Origin: Asterias amurensis
Lineage: Eukaryota; Echinodermata; Asteroidea; Forcipulatida; Asteriidae
Direction: 5' to 3'
DNA length: 64,000 nucleotides
Assembly: GCF_032118995.1 (NCBI RefSeq)
Contig: NC_092656.1
Coordinates: 18,168,694-18,232,693, forward strand
Both the position numbers and the translations under genes were made by a program. The stretch's first letter is position 1; the number at the start of each line of letters is the position of its first letter. Shown one piece after another: positions 40,236 to 53,200 of the stretch. The notes beneath the pieces were generated by a model. That model saw only the letters and a list, made by a program, of their open reading frames with translations, was not told the origin of the DNA and made no database searches.

Positions 40236-40540
40236 TGTGACCTTATGTCTGCAACGATGATAAGATGGGAATGGAAGAAATTTCTCTTGACTTGAGATAC
40301 AATCTCATTGTTAATAAGTTAACATTCAAAAGATGAATCCTTGGAGTCTAATTTGAACATCTTGAGCTGGACGCGTGTCTTGAATAATTGAATTATTCTG
40401 TCTCACTCCTGTCATGTTGTTTTAAGTATTTGGGAAATGATTTACAAATACCAACAATCCAGACATACTTATTTATGTGCGCGAGTTATAGTCAAGCCTG
40501 GAAATAGTGCTTTTGGCCTCAACCAACTCAACCATATACT

Positions 40541-40922
40541 TTAAAGGAACACGTTGCCTTGGATCGGACGAGTTTGGTCTATGAAAAGCGTTTGAAACCG
40601 TTTGTAATGAAATGCATATGGTTAGAAGGATGTTTTAAAAGTAGAATATAATGATCCACACAAGTATCACTCAAAATTGCACGGTTTTCATTGTACGTCG
40701 CGAAATAACACGGTCGGCCATTTATGGGAGTCAAATCATAAATGGCCGACCGTGTTTGTCGACGAGGTAAAACGAAAACCACGCAATTTTGAGGCATATT
40801 TGTGTAGATCATTGTATTCTACTTTTACAACATCTTTCTTACCATACCGATTTTATAACAAACGGTTACAGGACGCTTTTCAAAGACCAACTCGACCGAT
40901 CCAAGGCAACGTGTTCCTTTAA
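40541..40922. mobile_element. MITE-C copy 1 (foldback)
   Basis: 382 bp, TTAA at both edges. TTAAAGGAACACGTTGCCTT at the left and its inverse at the right; the arms continue almost to the centre, where CGGCCATTTATGGGAGTCA meets its inverse. The whole element is one imperfect hairpin. Confidence 0.92.
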
Positions 40923-41715
40923 AATGACAGATCCCATTTATCAATGCTTTGTGAAAATGATAGAAACAATGCTTAAAAATCGCATGTCTTGCAGAAATGA
41001 ACAGGATACCAACCACGCATCGTACATGTGATTAGCTCTCAATTGTGCTCAAGCAGCTCTGTGAGATGAGGCACAGGGCTTAATTTCATAAAGCATGTAA
41101 GTACCAAAAATTTGCTAAGCATTGCAAAGTATTGCTTATTAATTACATAAACAGGTTATCAGCCAAATTCACATTAAGTTTACATTGTTTCGACTGGTGC
41201 CCCACTTTTGTATAAAGCAGTATTTTCTGCTTTAAGGAATTGGGCACAGGTCTGTACATAACGCTAACACAACTTGCACCTCTACAAAACTCAACGAACA
41301 AAATAACTCAATTTAAAATTTTCGACTTCGATGGAATTTACAATTTGCGTTTCTGCGCCAATACACCTTCTAGAGCCGCCTAAACAATCTTCAACGAATT
41401 ACAAGAATTTATGTAACAATATTGATGGAAAACATTTTCTGTGATTGAGGTTTATAATAGAATCGAGGCAGAAGCAACTGAATTTCTTCGGATTTCCTTT
41501 GACACCTGAATTCCCTGCACCTGCTGTTAATTTGATTTTGTGTCATTGGACACGACATTTACAAAATCAGTCAGAAGCACAAACAAAAACATCTTATTTG
41601 TTCCCCGTGCTCAAAATAAAACAATTTATAGCACCAACATTTTGAAAGGATGTAAATAAACGGTGACACGAGTAAATTTATTTTTATTTATGTATTTATA
41701 TCTTGTTAACATTTC
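40923..41715. other. No gene recognised
   Basis: AT-rich. Nothing recognised. Confidence 0.45.
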
Positions 41716-42107
41716 TTAAAGGCAGTGGACACTATTGGTAATTGTCAAAGACTAGCCTTCACAATTGGTGTTTCTCAACATATGCATAAAGTAACAAACC
41801 TGTGAAAATTTGAGCTCAATCGATCATCGAACTTGCGAGATAAGAATGAAAGAAAAACACTCTTGTCACACGAAGTTGTGTGCGTTTAGATGGTTAATTT
41901 CGAGACCTCCAGTTCTAAACTTGAGGTATCTAAATCACATTCGTGGAAAATTACTTCTTTCTCGAAAACCAAAAACTATGGCACTTCAGACGGAGCCGTT
42001 TCTCACAATGTTTTATACCATCAACCTCTCCCCATTACTCGTCACCAAGAAAGGTTTTGTACCAATAATTATTTTGAGTAATTACCAATAGTGTCCACTG
42101 CCTTTAA
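41716..42107 (+). mobile_element. MITE-B copy 12
   Basis: TTAA at both edges; hairpin slightly worn (ACCTCCAGTTC). Small internal duplication CGAAAACCAAAAACT. Confidence 0.92.
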
Positions 42108-43192
42108 CTACGGAAGCTTATTGCCGCCACATGAATAAAATAAATATCTCACCGCGTAGGTACACGATGACGTATCACGGTAAGAGATGTTTGTATTTAT
42201 GTGGCGACAATACGCGTCCGTACTTTACAACAGAGTATGGCCTAAAAGTTAAGTACAATAATACCTGCTGCACTTATATACAATCAGTGCAATCAGTTAC
42301 GAGGATGGTCCTTGTTTACTTGAAATTTGGTAACTCATCTTTGAATGAACAGTCCACTTCTTCTTTTACCTAAAATCTTAAGAACGGGATTATTTTCCCA
42401 TCTCCATGGCAATAAGTTACACTAGAACGACGTCAGAAATGGGGATTGCCATGTTTCATTTAAGTTAAGTAAATCAGACCAAGTTAGAGTTAATGCCAAG
42501 AAATAAATCTCCCCTCTTCCTGTCCAGACTACTCTGAGCCGACAACATCGTTCCCACTTATCCCCCCCACCGCCTGTCCCTCTTAAAGCAATGCCTTGGT
42601 TATTGTCATCAATAATTAATACACTTCGATAGAAAGAAAGCAAATGGCACCCTTCACAACATCTAATCCTCACTTGTGCTACTTAAGATCTTTAGTTCAA
42701 GTCCATATAGACGCCGGCATTAATTATTGAATGAAACTCTTATAAGAAAGCGCAAAATCATACAAAGACAAATTCAAAGTTGGTGATCTTTAATGTTCAT
42801 ACCTTGCTCCTAAGTATTAGTAGGGATACTTATATAAAGTATCAGCGTTCAATGAATTGATTGTTTCTGTTTAGTATAGAGTTCATTCCACTTTAAGTTT
42901 ATTTAATATTGTTTGCTTGTTTCGCCCCAATTTCCTTCCTTCGTGCTCTGACCAACATATTGCAACAGTCAAAAACCATTGACTATCTGGTTCAACCCTG
43001 CGTTCAATGCACCTGTTGACTCACATAAGCTTAACATAATTGTCATATTTTCTTTAAGCCCGTAAGTTGCCTGTATTATTGTCTCGTTGACAGGATCTAC
43101 TTTAAGAAACTCAACTTATCCTGTGAGCACAGGAAACTTCACGCGTGATAAGTGCTTCTGAAATTTGGTTTACTCCACCGGCTACTGGGCCT
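42108..43192. other. No gene recognised
   Basis: Nothing recognised. Confidence 0.45.
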
Positions 43193-43536
43193 TTAAAGAC
43201 AGTGGACACTATTGGTAATTGTCAAAGACTAGCCTCCATAGTTGGTGTATCTCAACATATGCATAAAATAACAAACCTGTGAAAATTTGAGCTCAATCGG
43301 TCGTCGAACTTGCGAGATAATAATGAAAGAAAAAACATCCATGTCACACGAAGTTGTGTGCGTTTAGATCTAAATCTGAGGTCTCGAAATCAAATAAGTG
43401 GAAAATTACTTCTTTCTCGAAAACTACGGCACTTCAGAGGGAGCCATTTCTCACAATGTTGTATACCATCAACATCTCCCCATTACTGGTTACCACGTAA
43501 GGTTTTACTGTTACCAATAGTGTCCACCTCCTTTAA
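43193..43536 (+). mobile_element. MITE-B copy 13
   Basis: TTAA at both edges. One arm of the internal hairpin is deleted (only ATCTGAGGTCTCGAAATC remains). Confidence 0.9.
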
Positions 43537-44067
43537 ACCCAACCAAATTTTAGGTTCCAACTGCCGATAGAGTTGCCTGATTTAATTGTTTAGAATAAAT
43601 ATTACAACATGTTGATTTAACCATTATGCTTTCATGTATGCCTACATATACACCAGGACAGGCGAGTTCCATAAACACACCATCTTGTACAACTTCACTT
43701 TAGTCAGTCTGAAGGCAGGAAATCGCCCCTGTCCTTGAACGTGATTGTTAATGGGTTCGTGTTTTACCTTCCAGTAAACCCATAGGACCATCTTAAATAT
43801 TGTAGTATTCTAAACACGACATGAATTGGCATCAAAGAGCTACATGTATATGGTTTGCTTTATGCTCAAGGCCAAACGAAGTGTACTAACTCAATCAAGT
43901 TGATCAGATGGACAATGCCATTTCATCAAAAGAGTTTCAGCGAATTTATTACAATGCATTCCCAGAAGATGTGAGACTGTCAATTCTCAGTATGGTATAT
44001 TTCTTTACCTGCTAAACTCAAATCTTAATGGGTTTTTACCGGCCACACTCAAATCTTAATGTGCCTT
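43537..44067. other. 3' flank of MRPS27
   Basis: Nothing recognised; an AAATCTTAATG motif is repeated near 44020 and 44050. Confidence 0.4.
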
Positions 44068-44073
44068 TTTATT
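44068..44073 (-). promoter_or_regulatory. AATAAA poly(A) signal for MRPS27
   Basis: AATAAA on the minus strand, about 195 bases after the MRPS27 stop. Confidence 0.5.
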
Positions 44074-44268
44074 GTGTACATAGTGTGGGTTTTTCATTGC
44101 GAGTCACAGAAACAAAGGACAACTTTTGTGTAGTCTGCTTTTGCAAACTAGTCAAAGAACAGGTCGGCGGTCTCACGTCTTCAAAATACAAGGGAACATA
44201 ACGCTCATAGCAAAGCAACGGTGTTAAAATACACAACTGAACGTACATTAGTGCAGTAAAAAAAAGCC

Positions 44269-47200
44269 TCAGTGTTTCTCTGCTTGAGTTTGCAAGTCAC
44301 CTGTCTCCAATTCTCTTATCCTTTCTTCCTCCTTAGCTTCCTCTTGTCTTCTTCTCTCCTCTTTCTCAGTCCAATACTTGATCCCACCAACTGCTTCTAA
44401 TAGTTTCTCTAGTTTCTGTTCTTTAATTGATCTCTCATGATCTTGGGCTGCTTTAATCTGATTCTTAACAGCCTCAATATGCTCCTTATGCCATTCTTCC
44501 AGCATCAACGGATACATCTTAAGATGAGAATGATTCTTCTCTACCTCCTTGATAAGTGGCAATGTCTCTGAGATGATCAAACTGTCTAAAGATTCAGCGA
44601 GTATTTTATCTTCTGCTTGCAGTCTCGTTAATAAATCCTAAAAACAGAATACAAAATATGTAAAACATGTTAACAATGATCATTGAAAGAAAACTCAGGG
44701 ATATCTCTTATTCCAATAATAGATATCAAGAAAATGTATTCAAGACTTAAATTTGAATAATCTTTAAGTACCGATTATACAATACATGTACAGTGCTTAA
44801 AGGCAGTGGACACTATTGGTAATTTCTGAAAATAATTATTATCATCAAACATTTCTTGATTACAAGTAATGGGGAGAGGTTGATAAGTATAAAACATTGT
44901 GAGAAACAGCTCCCTCTGAAGTGCCATAGTTTTTGAGAAAGAAGTAATTTTCCACGAATTTGATTTCAAGACCTCAGATTTAGAACTTGAGGTCTCGAAA
45001 TCAACCATCTAAATGCACACAACTTCGATTGAGAAGGGTTATTTTTCTTTCACTATTATCTCGCAACTTCGATGACCGATTGAGCTCAAATTTTCACAGG
45101 TTTGTTATTTTATGCATATGTTGAGATACACCAACTGTAAAGGCTAGTCTTTGACAATTACCAATAGTGTCCACTGCCTTTAATACACATTGGTGTATAA
45201 AGGGTAAAAACAAAATTAAATTATTGATGCCCAATGCACCATTAACATCTATTTTGGGGTGACTTACTTGTATATTACTGATCGTTTCCTGATTCCCTTC
45301 TGTTGGGTTTTCCATTTCACCTTGCAACCTTTCAATCTGTCACCAAATAAATAACAATCAATGTTTTTAATGCCTCGATAATATGACAAGTTAATCCAAT
45401 TACCTTAAAGACAATGGACACTATTGGTAATTGTCAAAGACTAGCCTTCACAGTTGGTGTATCTCAACATATGCATAACATAAGAAACCTGTGAAAATTT
45501 TAGCTCAATCGGTCATCGAACTTGCGAGATAATGGAAGAAAAAACCACCCTTGTCACACGAAGTTGTGTGCGTTTAGATGGTTGATTTCGAGACTTCAAG
45601 TTCTAAACCTGAGGTCTCGAAATCTAATTCGTGGAAAATTACTTCTTTCTCAAAAACTATGGCACTTCAGAGGGAGCCGTTTCTCACAATGTTTTATACT
45701 ATCAGCCTCTCCCCATTACTCGTTACCAAGTAAGGTTTTATGCTAATAAATATTTTGAGTAATTACCAATAGTGTACACTGCCTTTAATTTTCTAATCAT
45801 AACTAAATAATTTTTAGCACAACTTATATGTTATTGTAAGCCTAATGTCAGACTAAACCAGTGCTGACACCAAAAATGTGTAAAGCTAACAAACACTCAC
45901 TATATAAGATTAGTTTGTGACCAATTGGTTTTCTAAATGGCAAACAAATTTGTAATGTAAATCTTACATCTAGCTGGAAAAGATTTCATCTACACAATTA
46001 AAGGATTTCCTACACCTTCAGTTCAGTATAAACAATTAAAAGTTATTTTTCAAATTATTATTGAATTCACACTATACGACATATCAATCCAACACAAAAT
46101 AACCAGGAGTGGATTTCACAAAGGTAGTCCTAACTTAGGACTAGTCCTAGGCAATGCTAAGAGATAGGTCCAGTCCTAAGTTAGGATGAGTATTGGTCCT
46201 AACTTAGGACCAGTCATATCTCTTACCATTGCCTAGGACTAGTCCTAAGCTAGGACTACCTTTGTGAAGTCCACCCCAGAAAACAAACAAACTGTAGGGG
46301 GGAAAATAGTAACAGTATCACACAATTTAATCACTTTTATAAGACGCATCAATCCAAAAACAAAATACAGGGATATCAAACAAAGCTGCAGGAAAAGAAA
46401 TAGTAACAAGGTAATAAAGAAACATATTAATGAACAAATTGAAAATAAATAGCAACAATTGATCCTTGCTTAAACTCATATCAAATGTGTTAAATCCAAA
46501 GAAAATTTATTGGAAACAGTTTGTTTAAAATGATCATGTTGAAAATGTGACATGTAGCTAGTTTTTCAAAACTTTGAGCTAGGGGACTAAAATTTTGATC
46601 AAAACAAATAAGTTCAATTAAAGACACTGGACATCAAAATCAAAATTTATCGAAATCAAATTCGTGGAAAATTACTTCTTTCACGAAAACTATGGCACTT
46701 CAGAGGGAGCCATTTCTCACAGTGTTTTATACCATCAACCTCTCCACATTACTCGTCACCAAGAAAGGTTTTTTGCCAATAATTATTTTGAGTATTATTA
46801 CCAATAGTGTCCACTGCCTTTAAGATAAAAATACGTACTAAATGCAAATTTCAAACGCATTCAACAATATTTGTTTGCTCAAGTACAAAAGTAGCTGTGT
46901 ACGACTTTGCCCTTTACATGTGCTGATGAGTTGTGGCATAAAATATTGTTTTTAAAAAGCAAACAAAAAGACAACATCTGATAATAAATATATATATATG
47001 AAAATGCAAACATAAAATTTGAATTAAAAACAAATTGACCCATAAGTAATTAGCAAGCCACCCAAGAGAATAACACTCACCACTTCATTGACTACACAGG
47101 GTTCTTTATTTCCATCTGCTACCGATTGTAAAACTTGAGCAACTTCCTTATATCTTCCAGCCATAGAAAGACCAATAATGTGATAACTCCTGGAGAGAAG

Positions 47201-50200
47201 ACTAGTTTGACCTCTTGTAGCATCAGCAAAGGTCATGCCAAGGTCATGTGTTTCTTCCTATAACATATAAGAAGGAAAATGAAAATCTATGTCAGCGATT
47301 TTATACAGTAAATTTAGCAATGATTTCCCAGCTTCCATTAATAATTCATTCAGTAATTTCTTGTAAAGAATTGGTAAAGAGTGACGTTTAAAAGACCTAT
47401 GCCAAGTTAGAAGATGGTGTAAATAAGGCAGGAATTTTAACCTTTTCTATGAAGCTAAGTCCCAGCTGCAGTCAATAATACCAGACAAATTTGCATTGCT
47501 CAAGAGATCTAAGCTTGCTCACATTTCAAATAACAACATGTTTATCACCACGCGCCGTGTAAATCATGCATTAAATTCCCCGAATTTAGGGGTGTGTGTC
47601 GGGTCCACTCCCTGACCTCTAGCCTCGCTTGGAAAATGCCAACAACACTAAGTTTGATACGAGAGGAAAGCCCTTGATCATATCTATCCAATGGTGGTAA
47701 ACTTGTTTAGATTGAGCAAGTATTTGGGGTCGAATTGACCAGTTGTAACTTGTAATTTTTCTGTGCACAAAAATCCCATAGGGAGGCTTGTTGAGTTAGC
47801 TTCGGAGCACAGCCGCCTACTTGTCAATTTCGTTATCAAGAAGTATGGAAGCCGCCCTAAAACTTCAAAATTCGGATGCAGGGACATGCAAGGATGACTC
47901 AGGTACAAACCGCGTCTCTCTAGCATTTTTAGTTCCAGAATGATTCAAGAGCATAGCTGACAGTTTTTATAAGTCCGGGCTTTTTTTTCAATGAATATAT
48001 TTTTTCCCATTTATCACCACGCGCCGTGTAAATCATGCATTAAATTCCCCGAATTTTGGGGTGTGTGTCGGGTCCACTCCCTGACCTCTAGCCTCGCTTG
48101 GAAAATCCCCACAACACTAAGTTTGATACGAGAGAAAAGCCCTTGATCATATCTATCCAATGGTGTTAAACTTGTTTAGATTGAACAAGTATTTGGGGTC
48201 GAATTGACCAGTTGTAACTTGTGATTTTTTCTGTGCACAAAAATCCCATAGGGAGGCTTGTTGAGTTAGCTTCGGAGCACAGCCGCCTACTTGTCAATTT
48301 CGTTATCAAGAAGTATGGAAGCCGCCCTAAAACTTAAAAATTCAGATGCAGGGACATGCAAGGATGACACAGGTACAAACCGCGTCTCTCTAGCATTTTT
48401 AGTTCCAGAATGATTCAAGAGCATAGCTGACAGTTTTTATAAGTCCAGGCTTTTTTTTCAATGAATATATTTTTTTCGTCATCATTTTGTTTTGGCAATA
48501 TTTCCAATTTTGGTCATTTATTATTACAAATCTTGACAACAAAGCAAGGTGTAACATTTGTTTGTTAATTGTTTTTATATTATGATTTCATTTTTTAGTT
48601 TTTTACAAAACTTGCAAAAGTACTGAGTATACAGTGCTTCAAACAGATCGGGAAAGGGTTACTAAATTATAAAAACGCACCTAACACCTTTTGTTTGTAA
48701 TTTACAAACAACACATGTCTAGTATTATTATTTCAGATGTTAAATTTGCATCGGGGATAAAGAATATTAATTTTGGTTTTTACCCATACACCGATGTAAA
48801 AACCAAAATTAATATTCTTTATCCCCGATGCAAATTTAACATCTGATATATCGTTGCGGTACCCGCTGCCAAAACATAGGATTCGAACTGCCTCTAGCTG
48901 CCGGGCAACCTCGGTAGTCTAGTTGGTAAGACACTGCTCTAGAATTGCAAGGGTCGTGGGTTTGAATCCCACCCGAGTAACATGCCTGTGATATTTTTTC
49001 ACAGGACTCGGGAAAGTACTGAGTATACAGTGCTAACACACATCGGTGTATGGGTAAAAACCAAAATTAGTATTATTATTGTCGTTGTTTATTTAATTAT
49101 TTATTCTGGGGCACTCTGGAGCACTTCCTAAAGATTTTTAATTTCTTTTAAAGAAATTCCTGATTGAAGGGGAATGTTTCCTAATCAGGATACTATTTGT
49201 TCCCTGATTTAGAAACATTACACAAGATGAAAAAAGTTTCCTGATTTGGAAATGTTAGTAGTGTTTCCTGTTTTGGAGACACTGTACACTTTGACAAATG
49301 TTTCCTGATCAGGTAACATTTGAAGTGTTACCTATTTTGGAGACACTATGAACTTTGACAAATGTGTCCTGATCAGGAAACATTTTAAATGTCTCCATAA
49401 TTGGAGACAGTTGTACTGGAGAATGAATGTTTCATGATCAGGGTACATGTTGCCAAAACGAGAAAATTGTTCCCTGATTAGGCATTGTACCGGACTGAAC
49501 AACGGAAGTGCTAACACACATCGGTGTATGGGTAAAAACCAAAATTAATATTCTTTATCCCCGATGCAAATTTAACATCTATTATATCGTTGCGGTACCC
49601 ACTGCCAAAACATAGGATTCGAACTGCCTCTAGCTGCCGGGCAACCTCGGTAGTCTAGTTGGTAAGACACTGCTCTAGAATTGCAAGGGTCGTGGGTTCG
49701 AATCCCACCCGAGTAACATGACTGTGATATTTTTTCACAGGACTCGGGAAAGTACTTAGTATACAGTGCTAACACACATCGGTGTATGGGTAAAAACCAA
49801 AATTAATATTCTTTATCCCCGACGCAAATTTAACAACGGAAGAACAAAATTTATTGTGATTGCTGCTTCTTCACATACTACAAAGCTCAGTTGCATTCTA
49901 AGTTTGATTCGAGAAAAATTAAAGTACATGTAAATAAAAAAGCCAGTGTTTCTGAAAAAGGAATAATTTACAAAGACTGAAGAAACAATCTGACCTGTGT
50001 ATTCTGCCCTGATTTCAAATACTGATGACACGCATAAAGAGATAACAGCTGAGATAGATGTTCGTCATTGGTCAGTATTTCAAGTCTCATCATTTCCATG
50101 GCAACAGTAGCTGCACCTCTTACATCTTCTCTTTGAAGGTAGTCGCCAAGTAGTAAGTTGTTTGTGAAATTATCAGGAAATAAACCGTAATTGGTCTGTA

Positions 50201-53200
50201 AATTAAGTTATTCACAATTATATCAAATTAGGAGACACATTTTCAAAGAAACCATAAGTTCAATCACTAGTTTTCCCCACAGTCCTTTCAGAAGGAATAA
50301 AAATGTACAGAAATACGTTTATCAAATTATGATCGCAAAACCAGTGCAATCTTATTCAAAAAGAACACATTTGCTTTTTTACCAATGAAACAGAAATTCA
50401 ATTCACAAACCAGACAGAATCACAACAAAACATCAGGGTCAATTTAAAGGAACACGTTGCCTTGGATCGGTCGAGTTGGTCTTTGAAAAACGTTTGTAAC
50501 CGTTTTTTATAAAATGCATATGGGTAGAAAGATGTTGTAAAAGTAGAATACAATGATCCACACAAACATGCCTCGAAATTGCGTGGTTTTCCTTTTACCT
50601 CATCGACTAACACGTCGCGGCCATTTATGGGGGTCAAAATTTTGACTCCCATAAATGGCCGACAGTGTTAGTTCGCACAATAGAAGGAAAACCACGCAAT
50701 TTCGAGGCAAACTTGTGTGGATCATTGTATTCTACTTTTAAAACATCTTTCCAACCATATGCATTATATAAAAAACTGTTACGAACGCTTTTGTTTTGAC
50801 CAACTCGTCCGATCCAAGGCAACGTGTTCCTTTAAATGCCGAACGGAGCGCTATAGAAAGAGCCCTCTCCCTCACCTCACACACCTTTTTAACAACTGAA
50901 TTGCAGTAGAATGCAGCTTTTTATGCGTCCTTTGACTGTGCCAGCAATATTTTTTATCCAGGTTTTTTTTCCCGCACTTTTTAGAACAATTTGTTTTATA
51001 CATTGTAAATATTTGTCTCTCCTTAATCAATTATTTCTTAAATAATGTGTAATAGTGTGTTTTTTTCTTTTTTTTTAAATCTATGTATATTTTCCTGTAA
51101 TTCGGCCTCCGGTCGCCATGGGAATTTGTTTTTAAAATAATAAACCAACGATGAATGAATGAATGAATTGCTATTACCTTGTCTTTGAGAACTTTGAGCG
51201 CTTTATCTGACATTCCTAAATCGATGCAAGTCCGAATGTAGCAGTGAACAGTAGATGCCCTCAAATGATTTGTCATTGGAGAATGACGATGACTGAAAAT
51301 AATAACAACAGTTTAGTGGCAAATACTATAAACCATTTTTCAGAAAGGTTGATTTAACCCTCCTACTGATACACCATTCAAAACCATTCAAAATTCACTA
51401 ACGTTTACAACCCCATCGTTTTTGTACACTCCTGGCAGTGCCATTTGAGCAGGGTTGAAGATAAGCTGTACTATCACTCAAAACCATTCAGATGGTTTAG
51501 AGCTGAGCATACACTGTACCTGTGTGAGTTACCATAGCTGAATGGTTTCAGATGGTCAGCAAGCTGTTTTACAAATCCTGTAGTGTCTATGACATAGTGT
51601 ATGGTAACCTCCTAGCCAGGGACAGATTGGTCACCCCCAGACTGCCTGGTATCACTCAGTCATGACATAGTGGGATCCTTGATGCACCACTTAAAACAAT
51701 CCTCATAGGATTCTATACCAGCTGCATCACCATTCAAAACCATTTTGGGAACCAACTGTCTGCACAGCTATCATACCATTCAATACCATTTACTTGAATG
51801 GTTTCAAATGGTGTATCAACTTGTTACAAAAAGGTACCGATTGTAGGAGGCTCAATAGAAAGAAACTAGAACCGATACATACCAATAGAGATACTGCTCA
51901 GCCGATTGTAATTGGTGTTCATCAGAAACATTGTCTATAAACTGGAAACAAAGTGGCATTCAAAATTAAGTTTTACAACATTAGGCAACAACTGAAAGCA
52001 CTTTGAAATCATAACAAAATTCAATCATCAGCTAAAGGAAAGGTGAAAACTAACAGTTATTTAACGACAAACAAAACAAAAACCCAATACCTGACAAAGT
52101 AAACATACATGTACAAGCAATAATAAGTGACTATGGTACATGTATTTGACGTATATGAAAGATGAACATTTACACGTGGTGAACAACTCTCAAAATAAAC
52201 CAATCATTGTCTTCAATAAAATATAAATATAAATCTGAGACATACTAACTGGGGTTTCTTTGACAAAAACCCTCTTCAAATCAGAGTATAAGATAGCAAA
52301 CCTGAGCCATACTCGGGCACAAAATGAAAAGAAATGGATTCAAAACTATGGTATGACGTACAGCACAACTTTTACAACCTTTTATCTATAATTAAGCCAA
52401 GAAATACACAACTTACAACTACAATTTACAACTGATCAACTGACAATGTAAAGTAATTTGAAAATAACCACTTATTAGGCCTAGTGCCTAGTTGATTAAA
52501 CAAAGAAAAATGTAAATTACATACAATTAATGAACAGTTGTCATAAGTTAACAAAATATATAGACATTTTTCCTATGGATGGTTAAATGACCATCTAAGC
52601 AAAAATTTGTCTCAAAAGATACACTGTAGGTTGAGGGCGCACTTTCAGTTTACTGCATGTGAAGTAAGTTGCAAAGGGTTGGTACAGTATGAACTGATGG
52701 TATATGAGGGTGTAACTTCACAGATCAATAAATCAGTAAACTATTGGTTAACTTCACTACTTGGTACCCACCTTATGAAGGTCAATTGATGACACTGGTT
52801 TCTTTAAGTCAAAGAAATTGGCATCCAGCATGATTTTCAATTCATCTGTAAAAAAAAAAACTGAAGTTTAAAAAAACCTACACTTTCAGACATATTAAGA
52901 TACTTAATACTTGTATTTAAGTATCTTAACGATAAGTTTCAGTAAACAGCGTGAAACTTTTAAAATGCATAACAAGACATTATTATTAATTTTGTTTTTT
53001 TACCCATACACCGATGTGTGTTAGCACTGTATACTCAGTAATTTCCCCGAGTCCTGTGAAAAAATATCACAGGCATGTTACTCGGATGGGATTCGAACCC
53101 ACGACCCTTGCAATTGTAGAGCAGTGTCTTACCAAATAGACTACCGAGGTTGCCCGGTTGCTAGAGGCAGTTCGAATCCTATGTTTTGGCAGCGGGTACC

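Noticed and set aside
44269-44580. Stand-alone coiled-coil protein
   Set aside because: The frame joins upstream exons in phase and aligns with the MRPS27 C-terminus.
47684-47926. Open frame of 80 residues in the tandem duplication
   Set aside because: The corresponding frame is not comparably open in the sister copy, and there is no protein resemblance.
48906-48980. Functional tRNA gene
   Set aside because: Box A and box B are present, but the anticodon stem does not pair properly and the unit is repeated with a fixed tail; a SINE head fits better.
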